Shown: positions 17,673 through 26,935, counted from the first letter of the stretch. The stretch: 64,000 bases of DNA from an uncultured Arthrobacter sp. (GCF_902805515.1 NZ_CADCTE010000101.1:23896-87895); one strand, 5' to 3'. A program made the numbers and translations. The notes: generated by a model from the sequence alone, not told the origin.

Positions 17673-17698
17673 ACGCACACGCCGCGGGCTGAACCGGG

Positions 17699-18631
17699 TC
17701 AATCGGGGAAGCTCTCCAGGGCGTCCCGGGTGGGCTTGGTGAGGGTCCGATCGACGGTGCGCCCGTCTTCGCCGACGCGCTCTGCCGTCGCGGCGCAGGT
17801 GGCGAAGGTGACATCGCCGCATTGCTGGGCGTATTCAATAAGGCCGCGCAGTGCCAGCAGCCGGCCCGGCCTGCCGGAAAGAAACGGGTGCGCGCAGAGG
17901 TTGAAAAGCCCGCCGAAATGCCGCATTCCATCGAGCTCGGCCCTCCATACTTCAACGGCCCTGCCGGGCGGCTGGATGATGGATCCGATGTCGGGGGCCG
18001 GCAGGAATGCATACTGCTCCCAGTCGTCAAGGGACCAGTGGACGGGCAGTTCGACCACCCTGCCGGCGGGGGTGGAGATGGTGTAGGGCCGGTCATCGCC
18101 CATCAGCGACGAGTCGTAGGTCAGCCCGTACTCGGCGACGAGGGAGGGGGTGCGCCAGGTGGCGCACCAGTTTGCGGCACGGTAGCCGGTCACGGCAATG
18201 TCCTGGGAGTCGAAGACGGCCAGCGCCCGCTCGAAATCGGCGCGTTCTTCCAGGGACGTCATGGCGGTCGGAGCCTGATGGCTGTAGGAATGATGGGCCA
18301 CCTCGTGTCCGCGCTCCAGGATCGTCGGGGCCAGGCCCGCCCTTTGCTCGGCCACCCATCCGGGGACGAAGAAGGTGGCCCGGATCTGCAGTTCATCGAG
18401 CATGTCTAGGATCCGTGGAACTCCGACATCCGGCCCGTAGGACTGGTGGGACATGACCATGAGGTTGTCGGCGTGGGACTTCCCGTGCGCCAGGATCGGA
18501 GTCTCGGCGTCAACGTCGAAGGTGAGATTGAAGACGGCCGCAGCACCTTGGCGCCAGTCGGACGCTCCCGCGGTGCCCGCCGCGGCGGATGGTGTCCTGT
18601 TGCTTTCGGGTCCCATCATGTCGGCTTTCAC
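17699..18631 (-). CDS. Polysaccharide-deacetylase-fold hydrolase (PuuE-like)
   Basis: 310 residues. NodB-homology motifs are visible: TFDVDAET with the catalytic and metal Asp, HEVAHHSYSH as metal-binding motif 2, and GYRAANW as motif 3. The family includes chitin/peptidoglycan deacetylases and also cofactor-independent allantoinase PuuE. With no signal peptide and with DUF1989, PucR and an NCS1 permease beside it, an intracellular amidohydrolase of a cyclic ureide or amide is more likely than a cell-wall enzyme. The GTG start overlaps the upstream stop as GTGA; ATG codons at 18617-18619 and 18614-18616 are alternatives. Confidence 0.85.
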   Translation of the reverse strand: MKADMMGPESNRTPSAAAGTAGASDWRQGAAAVFNLTFDVDAETPILAHGKSHADNLMVMSHQSYGPDVGVPRILDMLDELQIRATFFVPGWVAEQRAGLAPTILERGHEVAHHSYSHQAPTAMTSLEERADFERALAVFDSQDIAVTGYRAANWCATWRTPSLVAEYGLTYDSSLMGDDRPYTISTPAGRVVELPVHWSLDDWEQYAFLPAPDIGSIIQPPGRAVEVWRAELDGMRHFGGLFNLCAHPFLSGRPGRLLALRGLIEYAQQCGDVTFATCAATAERVGEDGRTVDRTLTKPTRDALESFPD

Positions 18632-19260
18632 TGTCCCTGGCCGACGCTCAGGCGCAGGTCGGTGGGTGTGCCGTTATTGATGGCGGTGATGTCCTGGGGG
18701 CAGGCGGACACCACGATCACGCAGTCCATGAGGGCTTTGAAAACTATGTGGTCCCCGGCGTTGGTGTTCGCCGGCAGCCAGCGGAGGTCCCCCGCGCCGC
18801 CTGGGGGAATCCGCATGAAGATATTGATGGGCTGGGGAACCACGGAGGATTCAAGGCCGGCATCGAAGAGGGCTTCCCGGAGGTTGGAGGCGCAGGACCG
18901 GTGATCAGGGTGCCCCAGCTCCGCATACCGTTGCGGATCACAGGCGGCGATGAGCATGTCGTGGGTTCCCGACGGTGAGGTGTCGGCCACCAGGGAGAGG
19001 ATCGGGCGCCGCTTGGTGGTCAGGAACTGCTCGCCGATGTGCGGGAACAGGCGGCTGACTCCCGTGCGCGTATGCGATGCACTGTGGTATTCGTCCATGT
19101 CGTCCTCGGCGAAGGCGAAGACATCGCCGACCTGTCCGCCGAAAACGTCGGTGATGGTCACCTCCTGGCCCTGCTTCACCCGGATAGCCCGCCCATGCCG
19201 GGCGGGAACCAGAAGGGTCTGGCTGGCCGAAATGTCCTGGGTGATCTCGTCTGCCGTCAT
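18628..19260 (-). CDS. DUF1989 (urea carboxylase-associated / carboxyguanidine deiminase-like), copy 2
   Basis: 210 residues, clearly related to the copy at 11811: HTRTGVSRLFPHIGEQ, GTHDMLIAACDPQRY and the HPDHRSCASN metal-site candidate all align. The start at 19260 is preceded by GGGGGT. In the guanidine pathway the active enzyme is a heteromer of two DUF1989 subunits, so this copy and copy 1 may form one complex despite being in separate operons. The gene is coupled to the deacetylase-fold hydrolase downstream, which may act on its product. Confidence 0.85.
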   Translation of the reverse strand: MTADEITQDISASQTLLVPARHGRAIRVKQGQEVTITDVFGGQVGDVFAFAEDDMDEYHSASHTRTGVSRLFPHIGEQFLTTKRRPILSLVADTSPSGTHDMLIAACDPQRYAELGHPDHRSCASNLREALFDAGLESSVVPQPINIFMRIPPGGAGDLRWLPANTNAGDHIVFKALMDCVIVVSACPQDITAINNGTPTDLRLSVGQGQ

Positions 19261-19486
19261 ACCCCCATCCAAGTGCCGCGCCTCCTCGCGGAGCAATAGA
19301 GCAACCCACACCGGGCCGATGCGATGTGTGGACGAAGCCACACGGGGTCGGACGTTCCGAGGCGAATATGCTGGCCACCCGGTGACGGCGTTCCCTATGG
19401 ACAGCCCCACGGCAGCCCGCCGGCATTCCACGACCCGACCGTTCATGCGGCGTGCCGGGCGAATCAACAGAGTAATGGAAGCAGCT

Positions 19487-20203
19487 ATGAAGACCCTCCT
19501 CTACATCGACTCCAGCGCCCGGGCATCACGGCCCGACACCGACGCAAGGGGTTCACATACCCGCCGCCTGGCGGCCCATTTCATGAACCGCTGGCAGGAG
19601 GCGGCTCCTGGTGATGCCGTCATCCACCGCGACGTCGCCCTGGAGCCGCCCACCCCGGTGACTGCGGACTGGATCGCGGGGGCGTTCACCGCCCCGGAGG
19701 ACCGCTCCCCGGAGATGTCCGCTGTTCTGCAGGAGAGCGATGTTCTCGTGAAGGAACTCATCGAAGCCGACGTCATCGTGATCGGTGCGCCCATGTACAA
19801 CTTCGGGATCCCATCGACCCTGAAGGCCTGGGTCGACAATATTGTGCGGGTGGGGGTGACCTTCGGCTTCGACCGGAACCGGAAGGGTGACCCTTATTGG
19901 CCCATGCTGCAGCCGGGAAAGCACCTGGTGATCCTCACCTCCCGCGGTGATTACGGCTACGGACCCGAAGGCCGCCTTGAGCACATGAACCACGTTGATA
20001 AGGCGCTGGCAACGGCGCTCACCTATACCGGGGTGACAGAGATTACGACCATCGCGGTCGAGTATGACGAATTCTCCGACACCCGGGTGGAGGATTCTCT
20101 AGCCGACGCCCTCGCCGAGATCGATTCCCTCGTGGGGTTGATGGCGAACGGCCCGGCGGCCCCAGGCTCCCCTGAGCGCCGTCAGACAGTGGCGGCCGGC
20201 TGA
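19487..20203 (+). CDS. azoR: FMN-dependent NADH-azoreductase / quinone reductase
   Basis: 238 residues, flavodoxin-like fold. Typical segments are LYIDSSAR at the N-terminus (FMN phosphate loop), APMYNFGIPSTLKAWVDNI near 105, and TSRGDYGYGP. AzoR-type enzymes carry out two-electron reduction of quinones, azo dyes and nitro groups with NADH. The gene is divergent from the second DUF1989 operon and lies upstream of the NCS1 permease after 242 bases. Its part in nitrogen metabolism is unclear; detoxification of a quinone-like intermediate is one option. Confidence 0.88.
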   Translation: MKTLLYIDSSARASRPDTDARGSHTRRLAAHFMNRWQEAAPGDAVIHRDVALEPPTPVTADWIAGAFTAPEDRSPEMSAVLQESDVLVKELIEADVIVIGAPMYNFGIPSTLKAWVDNIVRVGVTFGFDRNRKGDPYWPMLQPGKHLVILTSRGDYGYGPEGRLEHMNHVDKALATALTYTGVTEITTIAVEYDEFSDTRVEDSLADALAEIDSLVGLMANGPAAPGSPERRQTVAAG

Positions 20204-20445
20204 TAAACGTCCTGCCCCGGACGGCCCGGAGCGCGCTGCGTTGTGGCGCGCCCGGGCCGGCGGGGAATCCGGATCGACAGACGCGGACGCCCGTCCGGTT
20301 CCGATCTCTTTCCGGCGCCAAGTGTGGACGATCCTCCATTGGCCGCAGGCTGCCGGGGCCTGTTGTATGAGCTTCATCACAGCCAGCGCAGCCCGACCCC
20401 CAAAAATCCACCAGGGCCCTGATCTCTCAAAGGAGAGACACGATC

Positions 20446-21999
20446 ATGAACCTACACTCCCGGCCGGCGCCTCAGGTCTCACCGCCATCACCGCAATCAC
20501 CGCAATTACCGGCCGCAGCGAACGCAGGCCACCTGGAATCCGCCGGTGCGGTTTCCCAGCTGGAGGAAAACCTGCAGCCCGTTCCCGAATCCGGCCGAAC
20601 CAAGAAGGTTTCGGGGCAGTTCTGGATTTGGGCCGGCGCCAACCTCGCCCCTATTAACTGGGTGCTGGGGGCGCTGGGAATCCACCTTGGTTTGGGCTTC
20701 CGGGACACGGTCATCGTTCTGGTGGCCGGAAACCTGATCGGTATGGCCCTGTTCGGGTTCTTCGTCCTGCTGGGCCAGCGGACGGGGGCGACGGGCATGG
20801 TGCTGGGCCGGGCGGCCTTCGGCCGGACGGGCAATTATCTGCCCGCCATGACCCAGGCCGTCCTGGGCATTGGCTGGTGCGCCGTGAACACGTGGATCGT
20901 GCTCGACCTTGTCATGGCCCTGTTCGGGACGTTGGGATGGGTGGATCCCGACGCTCCGAACCACCTGGCGAAGATCCTTGTGGCCGGAGCGATCATGGGC
21001 GTGCAGGTGCTGATCGCGTACTTCGGGTACAAGGCCATTGCGGCCTTTGAACGCTGGACCGTGCCGCCGACGATTCTGGTTTTGGTCGCCATGTCGGCGG
21101 TCGCCTGGTTCGGCATGGACATCGACTGGGGGTATCAGGGCCCTGCCGGTGACATCCTGACCGGGACGGAGAGGATCACGGCCATGAGTGCCGTGATGAC
21201 CGCGATCGGCATCGGCTGGGGCATCACCTGGTTCACCTACGCGGCGGACTACTCGCGTTTTGTCAGCCGGGAAGTGAAGCCGCGGCGCCTTTACCTGGTC
21301 TCCGTTCTGGGTCAGTTCATTCCGGTGGTGTGGCTGGGCATCCTTGGTGCCAGCCTGGCGACCAAGAGTGGGAGCGTCGACCCCGGCAAGCTCATCGTCG
21401 ACAATTACGGGGCCCTCGCCATTCCAGTGCTCTTCATGGTCCTCCATGGTCCGGTTGCCACCAACATCCTGAACATCTACACCTTCACCGTCTCCGCTCA
21501 GGCGTGCGACATTAAGACGCCCCGGCGCACCCTCAACTACCTTGTTGGGGTACTGGCTTTCATCGTCGTGATCTTCTTCATCTTCCAGACCGATTTCGCC
21601 GCCGTGATCGATGCCTGGCTGATCGGCCTGGTGGCGTGGATCGCCTCGTGGGGTGCCATCATGCTGGTCCACTATTACTATCTGGAGCGCCGCAGGCCGC
21701 TGGGCACGGACCGCCTGTTCGACCCCGCGGGGGGCACGAAGGTCCCCGCCATCAACTGGGCCGGGATGATCGCCCTGGCCTCCGGGCTCGTGGCCACCTG
21801 GCTGTTCATGTATGGTCTGCTTCCGGCGACTCAAGGACCCATCGCCAGGGCCATGGGCGGCCTGGATCTGTCCTGGCTTGCCGGAGGCCTGACGGCCGCG
21901 ACCGTCTACGCGGTGCTCGGTTCCCGGGTCCATAACCGGCTTGCAGATATCAAGGCCTCGGCCGGCCACCACCGGAAGCAGGCAGCCCGGCAGCCATAA
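20446..21999 (+). CDS. NCS1-family cytosine/purine permease
   Basis: 517 residues, about 12 membrane segments after a 60-residue hydrophilic, proline-rich N-terminus. Signature parts: ANLAPINWVLGALG, GMVLGRAAFGRTGNYLPA and the long TM segment ending FTYAADYSRFV. A strong AAAGGAG ribosome site precedes the ATG. It is the CodB-like branch of NCS1, most often importing nucleobases or allantoin. Neighbours (PucR, DUF1989, deacetylase-fold hydrolase) fit import of a purine-derived or other nitrogen-rich heterocycle. Confidence 0.9.
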   Translation: MNLHSRPAPQVSPPSPQSPQLPAAANAGHLESAGAVSQLEENLQPVPESGRTKKVSGQFWIWAGANLAPINWVLGALGIHLGLGFRDTVIVLVAGNLIGMALFGFFVLLGQRTGATGMVLGRAAFGRTGNYLPAMTQAVLGIGWCAVNTWIVLDLVMALFGTLGWVDPDAPNHLAKILVAGAIMGVQVLIAYFGYKAIAAFERWTVPPTILVLVAMSAVAWFGMDIDWGYQGPAGDILTGTERITAMSAVMTAIGIGWGITWFTYAADYSRFVSREVKPRRLYLVSVLGQFIPVVWLGILGASLATKSGSVDPGKLIVDNYGALAIPVLFMVLHGPVATNILNIYTFTVSAQACDIKTPRRTLNYLVGVLAFIVVIFFIFQTDFAAVIDAWLIGLVAWIASWGAIMLVHYYYLERRRPLGTDRLFDPAGGTKVPAINWAGMIALASGLVATWLFMYGLLPATQGPIARAMGGLDLSWLAGGLTAATVYAVLGSRVHNRLADIKASAGHHRKQAARQP

Positions 22000-22256
22000 T
22001 CCGGTCCGGTGCGGTGGTGCTACCGGCCACATCCGGTGGGCGTTGGCACCGCCGGCCCGGACAGCCGCCGGCGCCGGCAACCAGCCGCCCAGGGCTTGGG
22101 AAAGCGTGAACGATGGCAGAGCGTGTTCGGCCGGAATCACCCGGTGAGCGCGCTCTTCCGCCGTTTCGGGCCCACCCGAGCCCGAGGGGTCAAAGCGGCG
22201 CCCTTTGCCCCAGCCCCGGGCTGAATGCCGTTGGATGAGGCGGAATTGCCGGAGGT

Positions 22257-22339
22257 ATTGCTGCGTAGCAAAATTGACAGACACAGCAGTCAATAGAACA
22301 AGCGGCCGCCGGAAAAAGTTTAGTTTGCTACGTTGCAAA
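22257..22339. promoter_or_regulatory. Two LacI-family operators, TTGC-n6-GCAA
   Basis: Site 1 is TTGCTGCGTAGCAA (22258-22271); site 2 is TTGCTACGTTGCAA (22325-22338), inside the longer TTTGCTACGTTGCAAA. Both have identical half-site spacing. A third copy, TTGCCACGTTGCAA, precedes the GH2 gene at 30803-30816. The LacI gene at 25868-26869 is the natural candidate for the binding protein. Confidence 0.65.
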
Positions 22340-22361
22340 TCTGAGTGGAATCCCGCACTAT
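22333..22361 (+). promoter_or_regulatory. Predicted promoter overlapping operator site 2
   Basis: -35 TTGCAA (22333-22338) coincides with the right half of the operator; a 17-base spacer leads to -10 CACTAT (22356-22361). The transcription start should fall on the ATG at 22368. The GH2 gene has the same layout (TTGCAA, 17 bases, CATCAT, ATG). Confidence 0.45.
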
Positions 22362-22367
22362 ATGACC

Positions 22368-22427
22368 ATGACGAAGCTTGCGGATCCGGCAGCAGCGCAG
22401 CCGCCGGTTGCGGGGCGCGTCGCGTAA
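22368..22427 (+). CDS. Short leader ORF (19 residues) upstream of the polyol dehydrogenase
   Basis: ATG to TAA encodes MTKLADPAAAQPPVAGRVA. It starts exactly where the predicted transcript begins, so it would be read from a leaderless mRNA. The bases around its start (TATGACCATGAC) nearly match those at the leaderless start of the GH2 gene (TATGGACCATGAC). It may be the stub left when a regulated gene was replaced by the dehydrogenase, or a functional leader peptide. The stop is 76 bases before the dehydrogenase ATG. Confidence 0.4.
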   Translation: MTKLADPAAAQPPVAGRVA

Positions 22428-22503
22428 CCGGCCGGCGATTCTCAGCAGGTGACTCCCGCCGGCTTCCCGTCCCTCCATGCGCACATGATCTGTGGGAGTA
22501 AAC

Positions 22504-24003
22504 ATGCACCAGCTCAGCAATGGCACCCTTCACCATCTGCCGGAACAGCTCTCGGTCCCTTCCTATGACCGGGCGGCACTGACGGCTGGAATTGTTCATT
22601 TCGGGGTGGGCGGGTTCCACCGGTCGCACCAGGCCATGTACCTCGACCGGTTGATGAACTCCGGTCGCGCCCTGGAGTGGGCGGTGTGCGGCGTCGGGGT
22701 GCTGCCCTCGGATGCGCTCATGAAGCAGGTCATGGATGCGCAGGACTGCCTGTACACCCTGGTGGTCAAGAACCCGGACGGAAGTACCGAAGGCCGGGTT
22801 ATTGGCTCGATCATTAAGTATCTCTTCGCGCCGGAGGATCCCGAGTCGGTGATTGAGCAGATGGCTTCCGAGACGACAAGGGTGGTCTCCTTGACCATCA
22901 CGGAAGGAGGCTACAACTTCCATCAGGTCACCGGTGATTTTGATGCGTCGAATCCGGCAGTGCTCGCAGACCTCCTCCCGGGTGCCGTCCCGGCCACGAC
23001 TTTTGGCCTCATTGTGGAGGCCCTGCGCCGCCGGCGGGAGCGGGGGATTCCTCCGTTCACCGTGATGTCGTGTGACAACATCCAGGGCAACGGCAATGTG
23101 GCAAGGACCGTGTTCACCGCCTTCGCCGATCTTGTTGATCCCGACCTTGGGGCCTGGATCGCCGACACCGTGTCCTTCCCCAATTCGATGGTGGACCGTA
23201 TCACTCCTGCGACCACTGATGCGGACCGCGCCCTGGTCCAGGACCGGTTCGGTGTGGCGGATCGATGGCCGGTGGTGAGTGAGGATTATGAACAGTGGGT
23301 GCTCGAGGATGCCTTCCCGCTGGGGCGCCCGCCGCTGGAGGAAGCCGGCGTCCAGCTGGTGGCCGACGTCGAACCCTACGAGTTGATGAAGCTTCGGCTG
23401 CTTAATGCAAGCCATCAGGCCCTCTGCTATCTGGGGTACCTGTCGGGCTACCGGTATGCGCATGAGGTGTGCCAGGACCCGCTGTTTGCCCGTTTCCTGC
23501 TGGACTATATGGACATGGAGGCCTCTCCGACCCTTCAGCCGGTGCCCGGCATCGATCTGGAGGCGTATAAACACACGTTGCTGGCCCGGTTCGCCAATGA
23601 ACACGTCCGGGACACCCTGGCGCGGCTGTGCGCGGAAAGCTCGGACCGCATTCCGAAATGGCTCGTGCCGGTGATCCGGGAGAATCTTGCGGCCGGTGGA
23701 GGCATCGAACGCTCGGCAGCGGTCGTTGCGGGGTGGGCCCGCTATGCGGAGGGAACCGATGAGCAGGGCGCCCCGATTGTCGTGGTCGACCGGTTGAAGG
23801 ATTCCGTGATGGCTGCGGCGGCGCACAATCAGCGGGACCCGCTGTCCTTTCTGCACCAACGGGCCCTCTTCGGAGACCTCGCCGACAGCCCGCGGTTCAC
23901 CAAAGCCTATGTGCTCGCCCTGGAGACCCTCCACGGGCAGGGCGCGCGGTCGCTGGTGGAACGGCTGACCGCGACCGACACCCTTGCGCACGGGGCCCTG
24001 TGA
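22504..24003 (+). CDS. Mannitol dehydrogenase family long-chain polyol dehydrogenase
   Basis: 499 residues. The N-terminal Rossmann domain begins IVHFGVGGFHRSHQAMYLD. The C-terminal catalytic helix is KLRLLNASHQALCYLG, with the conserved K...N..H residues of polyol-specific long-chain dehydrogenases. Members oxidise mannitol to fructose, arabitol to xylulose, or interconvert uronates. The next gene is a xylulokinase, so D-arabitol to D-xylulose is a good fit. The start at 22504 follows GGGAG at five bases; a GTG at 22492 is less likely. Confidence 0.9.
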   Translation: MHQLSNGTLHHLPEQLSVPSYDRAALTAGIVHFGVGGFHRSHQAMYLDRLMNSGRALEWAVCGVGVLPSDALMKQVMDAQDCLYTLVVKNPDGSTEGRVIGSIIKYLFAPEDPESVIEQMASETTRVVSLTITEGGYNFHQVTGDFDASNPAVLADLLPGAVPATTFGLIVEALRRRRERGIPPFTVMSCDNIQGNGNVARTVFTAFADLVDPDLGAWIADTVSFPNSMVDRITPATTDADRALVQDRFGVADRWPVVSEDYEQWVLEDAFPLGRPPLEEAGVQLVADVEPYELMKLRLLNASHQALCYLGYLSGYRYAHEVCQDPLFARFLLDYMDMEASPTLQPVPGIDLEAYKHTLLARFANEHVRDTLARLCAESSDRIPKWLVPVIRENLAAGGGIERSAAVVAGWARYAEGTDEQGAPIVVVDRLKDSVMAAAAHNQRDPLSFLHQRALFGDLADSPRFTKAYVLALETLHGQGARSLVERLTATDTLAHGAL

Positions 24004-24073
24004 TGGGGAGCTGCCGGACCGCCCCGGGACACCGGTGTCCACCGCGGGACCGCCGCCCGGGGTGCCGGACGCG

Positions 24074-25468
24074 ATGACCACTCTTGTCACCGGAGTCGAT
24101 TCCTCCACCCAGAGCTGCAAGGTCCTCACCGTGGACGCGGAGACGGGCCGGATCGCCCACCAGGGCCACGCTCCCCATCCTGAGGGTACGGCCGTGGATC
24201 CCGAGCACTGGTGGAAGGCGCTGGAGTCGGCGGCCGGCCCGGACCTGATGCGCACCCAGGCCCTGGCGGTCGCGGCCCAGCAGCACGGGATGGTTGCCCT
24301 GGACGCGGACAACCGGCCGGTGCATGACGCTCTGTTGTGGAACGATACCCGCAGTGCCCCGCAGGCCGACCGGCTGCGCGCACGGTTCGGGCCGGAGCAC
24401 TGGGCCCGCGGCATGGGCGTGGTCCCGGTTGCCTCCTTCACGGTGACTAAACTGGCGTGGCTGGCGGAGAACCACCCCGAGCTCGCCGCGCGGGTCGAAC
24501 GGGTCATACTTCCGCACGATTGGCTCAGCTGGAAGCTGCGCGGAATGCTCGGAGATCCCGTCACGGACCGCAGTGATGCCTCGGGCACCGGTTACTTTTC
24601 GGTTCCGGAGAACCGGTACCGGACCGCCGAGCTGGCACATGCCTTCGGCCGCGTGCCCGAACTGCCGCGGGTACTCGGGCCGGCGGAGGCGGCGGGCACC
24701 ACCGCCCGGGGCACCCTCATGGCGCCCGGGTGTGGGGATAATGCGGGGGCGGCCCTGGGTCTTGGGCTGCGCCCGGGCGAGGTTGTGGTGTCCATCGGCA
24801 CCAGTTGCACCGTCTTCACCTCGGCGCCGCGTCCTGTCATCGACCCCACGGGGGCGATCGCCGGATTCGCCGATGCCCAGGGGGCCAGCCTGCCCCTGTT
24901 GGCGACGCTGAACGGGGCCCGGGTGGTGTCCACCACCGCGGACCTGCTCGGGGTGGACCTGGCCCGGCTGGATCATCTGGCGTCTTCGGCCGCTCGCGAT
25001 GCCGACGGGCTCATCTTTGTGCCGTATCTCGACGGCGAACGCACCCCGAACCTGCCGTTCGCCTCTGGAAGCCTTGCCGGAGTGACCCGCCGGAGCCTGA
25101 CGCCGGAGAACCTCGCCCGGGCCGCCGTGCTCGGGGTGCTGAACGGTCTTGCCGAGGCCCTCAATGCTTTCCGCGGCCAGGGAATCCCGGTCCACCGCGT
25201 GCTCCTGATCGGTGGAGGGGCTCGAAGTGAAAGCCTTCGCCGGGCCGCCCCGGATATGCTCGATGCGGAGGTGGTGGTGCCTGCACCACGCGAGTATGTG
25301 GCCTTGGGTGCGGCCCGGCAGGCAGCGTGGACCGTGGCCGGCACCCAGGAGCCGCCCCAGTGGGAGCGGGAAATGGATGCCGTCTACCGGCAGACCGATG
25401 CCCCGGCATGGGCCGGCACGGTCCACGAACAGTTTCTCGAGCTGAGAAATCACCATTACGGCCTGTGA
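24074..25468 (+). CDS. xylB: Xylulokinase (FGGY family)
   Basis: 464 residues. FGGY signatures: an N-terminal GVDSSTQSCKVLTVD phosphate loop, QQHGMVALD and LLWNDTRSAPQAD typical of xylulokinases, and a C-terminal LLIGGGARSESLRRAAPDML ATP-site segment. ATP-dependent phosphorylation of D-xylulose gives xylulose 5-phosphate for the pentose phosphate pathway. The ATG at 24074, 70 bases after the dehydrogenase stop, begins the conserved domain directly. With the dehydrogenase it would complete catabolism of D-arabitol or a related pentitol. Confidence 0.88.
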   Translation: MTTLVTGVDSSTQSCKVLTVDAETGRIAHQGHAPHPEGTAVDPEHWWKALESAAGPDLMRTQALAVAAQQHGMVALDADNRPVHDALLWNDTRSAPQADRLRARFGPEHWARGMGVVPVASFTVTKLAWLAENHPELAARVERVILPHDWLSWKLRGMLGDPVTDRSDASGTGYFSVPENRYRTAELAHAFGRVPELPRVLGPAEAAGTTARGTLMAPGCGDNAGAALGLGLRPGEVVVSIGTSCTVFTSAPRPVIDPTGAIAGFADAQGASLPLLATLNGARVVSTTADLLGVDLARLDHLASSAARDADGLIFVPYLDGERTPNLPFASGSLAGVTRRSLTPENLARAAVLGVLNGLAEALNAFRGQGIPVHRVLLIGGGARSESLRRAAPDMLDAEVVVPAPREYVALGAARQAAWTVAGTQEPPQWEREMDAVYRQTDAPAWAGTVHEQFLELRNHHYGL

Positions 25469-25867
25469 GCCCCTTGCCTGTGGCTGCCGCCGCCGTGCCG
25501 GGGCCTGGAGCGTCTGCCGGTGGGACGGTGCGGGCGGTGGGCCCGGCCAACGCGGGATCCGCACGGCAGAGAGGGAACGCCGCCCCTGAGGAGGGATTCA
25601 CGGCCGGCAGCAGGACATACCGCCGGCGTGGATTGAAGGTGGAGCACCCATGAATCCGCAGGGTGGACGCGGTGCTGGCGAAGGCGGGCAAGGGATTGGG
25701 ATCCGGTTCGGGTACCCTTCGGGCAGCGGGCATTGCTGAAGGGCGCTTGTCCTGACCGGGTCCGGCCTTAGGTGCAGCGGGGTCCCGGTTCTCGGGAAGG
25801 CCTGGAGCAGGGCGCGATGTTGCTCAGGGGTTGAAAGGGCGAGGGGTCGAAAAAGGCGGACGGGGCG
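25469..25867. other. Convergent intergenic region, nothing recognised
   Basis: About 400 GC-rich bases between the converging xylulokinase and LacI genes. No protein-like frame and no clear terminator hairpin was found. Confidence 0.6.
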
Positions 25868-26869
25868 TCAGGCGCTCTGGCGCACGGCGAGGTGGTAATC
25901 GAGCAGGATCTCCGTTGTCGCTGTGTGTTCGCCGGCCAGCTGGTCGAGCAGCAGATCCACCGCGGCATGGGCGATGGCTGTTTTGTTCGGGGCAATGGTT
26001 GTCAGAGTGGGTGTGGAGTACGCGGCGTCCTCGATGTTGTCCCAGCCGACGACGGCGATGTCCTCGGGGATCCGCAGGCCCCTGTCGGTCACCGCTTTCA
26101 TGGCGCCGAGCGCCAGTGAGTCATTGAAGCAGAAGAGGGCGTCGATGTCGGCTGGCCCGTCCAGAAGCTGCTGGGCGACCCGGTAGCCCTCGGCCAGCGA
26201 CCAGCGCGCGGTGGGAAGGACGAGCTGGTGTTCGTACCCGAGCCCTGCCCGGAGAAGCGCTTCTCGGTAGCCTTCCGTGCGGCGCTGGGCGGGTCCTGCA
26301 ATCCGGGCCTGCGGCAGGGCGCCGATGGCGGCGATTTTTGTCCGCCCGGTGCCGAGGAGGTGTTGGGTTGCGGTCAGCGCGCCGGCGACATTGTCGATTG
26401 ATACGTGGATGATGTCGCTGGCGGTGACGCTTTCGCCGAGGAGGACCGTGGGGAAGCCGAGTTTGCGTGCTTCCAGGTCGTGCGCGGTGACGGACAGGGG
26501 GTTGAAGATCAGTCCGTCGATCACTTTGGAGTGGTACCCGTCCAGCACCAGCAGTTCGCGCTCCCGTGTTCCGCCGGTCTGATCGATGAGGACGGTCAGA
26601 CCCCGTTCGCTGGCCCGTCGTTCGATGAGATCGGCCAGTTCGGCGAAGTAGGGGGCCGAGATTTCCGGCAGCGCCAGGGCAAAGAGTCCGGTGCGGCTTC
26701 CGCGGAGGTGCCGTGCCGCGGCGCTGGGCCGGTAGTCGAGTTTGTCGATGGCACGCTGGACCCGGGCCCGGGTCTCCGGGGCGACGTGCACGTAGTCGTT
26801 CACCACATTGGACACGGTGCGGGGAGAGACACCGGCCAGCGCCGCCACGTCCCTCATACTTGCCGGCAT
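25868..26869 (-). CDS. LacI-family regulator of the polyol/glycoside regulon
   Basis: 333 residues. The helix-turn-helix SMRDVAALAGVSPRTVSNVV is at 4-23 and the hinge is LDYRPSAAARHLRG. The effector domain starts LFALALPEISAPYFAELADLI. The start at 26869 is preceded by GGGGGA. Its gene lies between the xylB operon and the ABC transporter, both of which have TTGC-n6-GCAA sites nearby, so it probably represses both and responds to an imported sugar or polyol. No strong site is seen before its own gene, only a weak half-site near 26899. Confidence 0.9.
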   Translation of the reverse strand: MPASMRDVAALAGVSPRTVSNVVNDYVHVAPETRARVQRAIDKLDYRPSAAARHLRGSRTGLFALALPEISAPYFAELADLIERRASERGLTVLIDQTGGTRERELLVLDGYHSKVIDGLIFNPLSVTAHDLEARKLGFPTVLLGESVTASDIIHVSIDNVAGALTATQHLLGTGRTKIAAIGALPQARIAGPAQRRTEGYREALLRAGLGYEHQLVLPTARWSLAEGYRVAQQLLDGPADIDALFCFNDSLALGAMKAVTDRGLRIPEDIAVVGWDNIEDAAYSTPTLTTIAPNKTAIAHAAVDLLLDQLAGEHTATTEILLDYHLAVRQSA

Positions 26870-26935
26870 CGTTATCCCCCAGTTTCTCTGCTGTCTCATT
26901 GCTTCGTTATCATCCCCGATTTTGGGGTGAAAGTC

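Larger units (their letters stand above)
22000..22503. other. Regulatory leader of the polyol operon
   Basis: 504 bases holding two LacI-type sites (22257-22273 and 22324-22339), a predicted promoter (22333-22361) and a short leader frame (22368-22427) before the dehydrogenase. The first 250 bases, after the permease stop, show nothing recognisable. Confidence 0.6.

Noticed and set aside
20506..24588. A 1,360-codon open frame on the minus strand
   Set aside because: It lies opposite the NCS1 permease, the polyol dehydrogenase and xylB, all of which have clear family motifs, and it also runs through intergenic DNA. It is a by-product of high GC content in the third codon position.
23897..25564. 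A 555-codon open frame on the minus strand
   Set aside because: Antisense to xylulokinase; the translation is Arg/Gly/Pro-rich with no recognisable domain.
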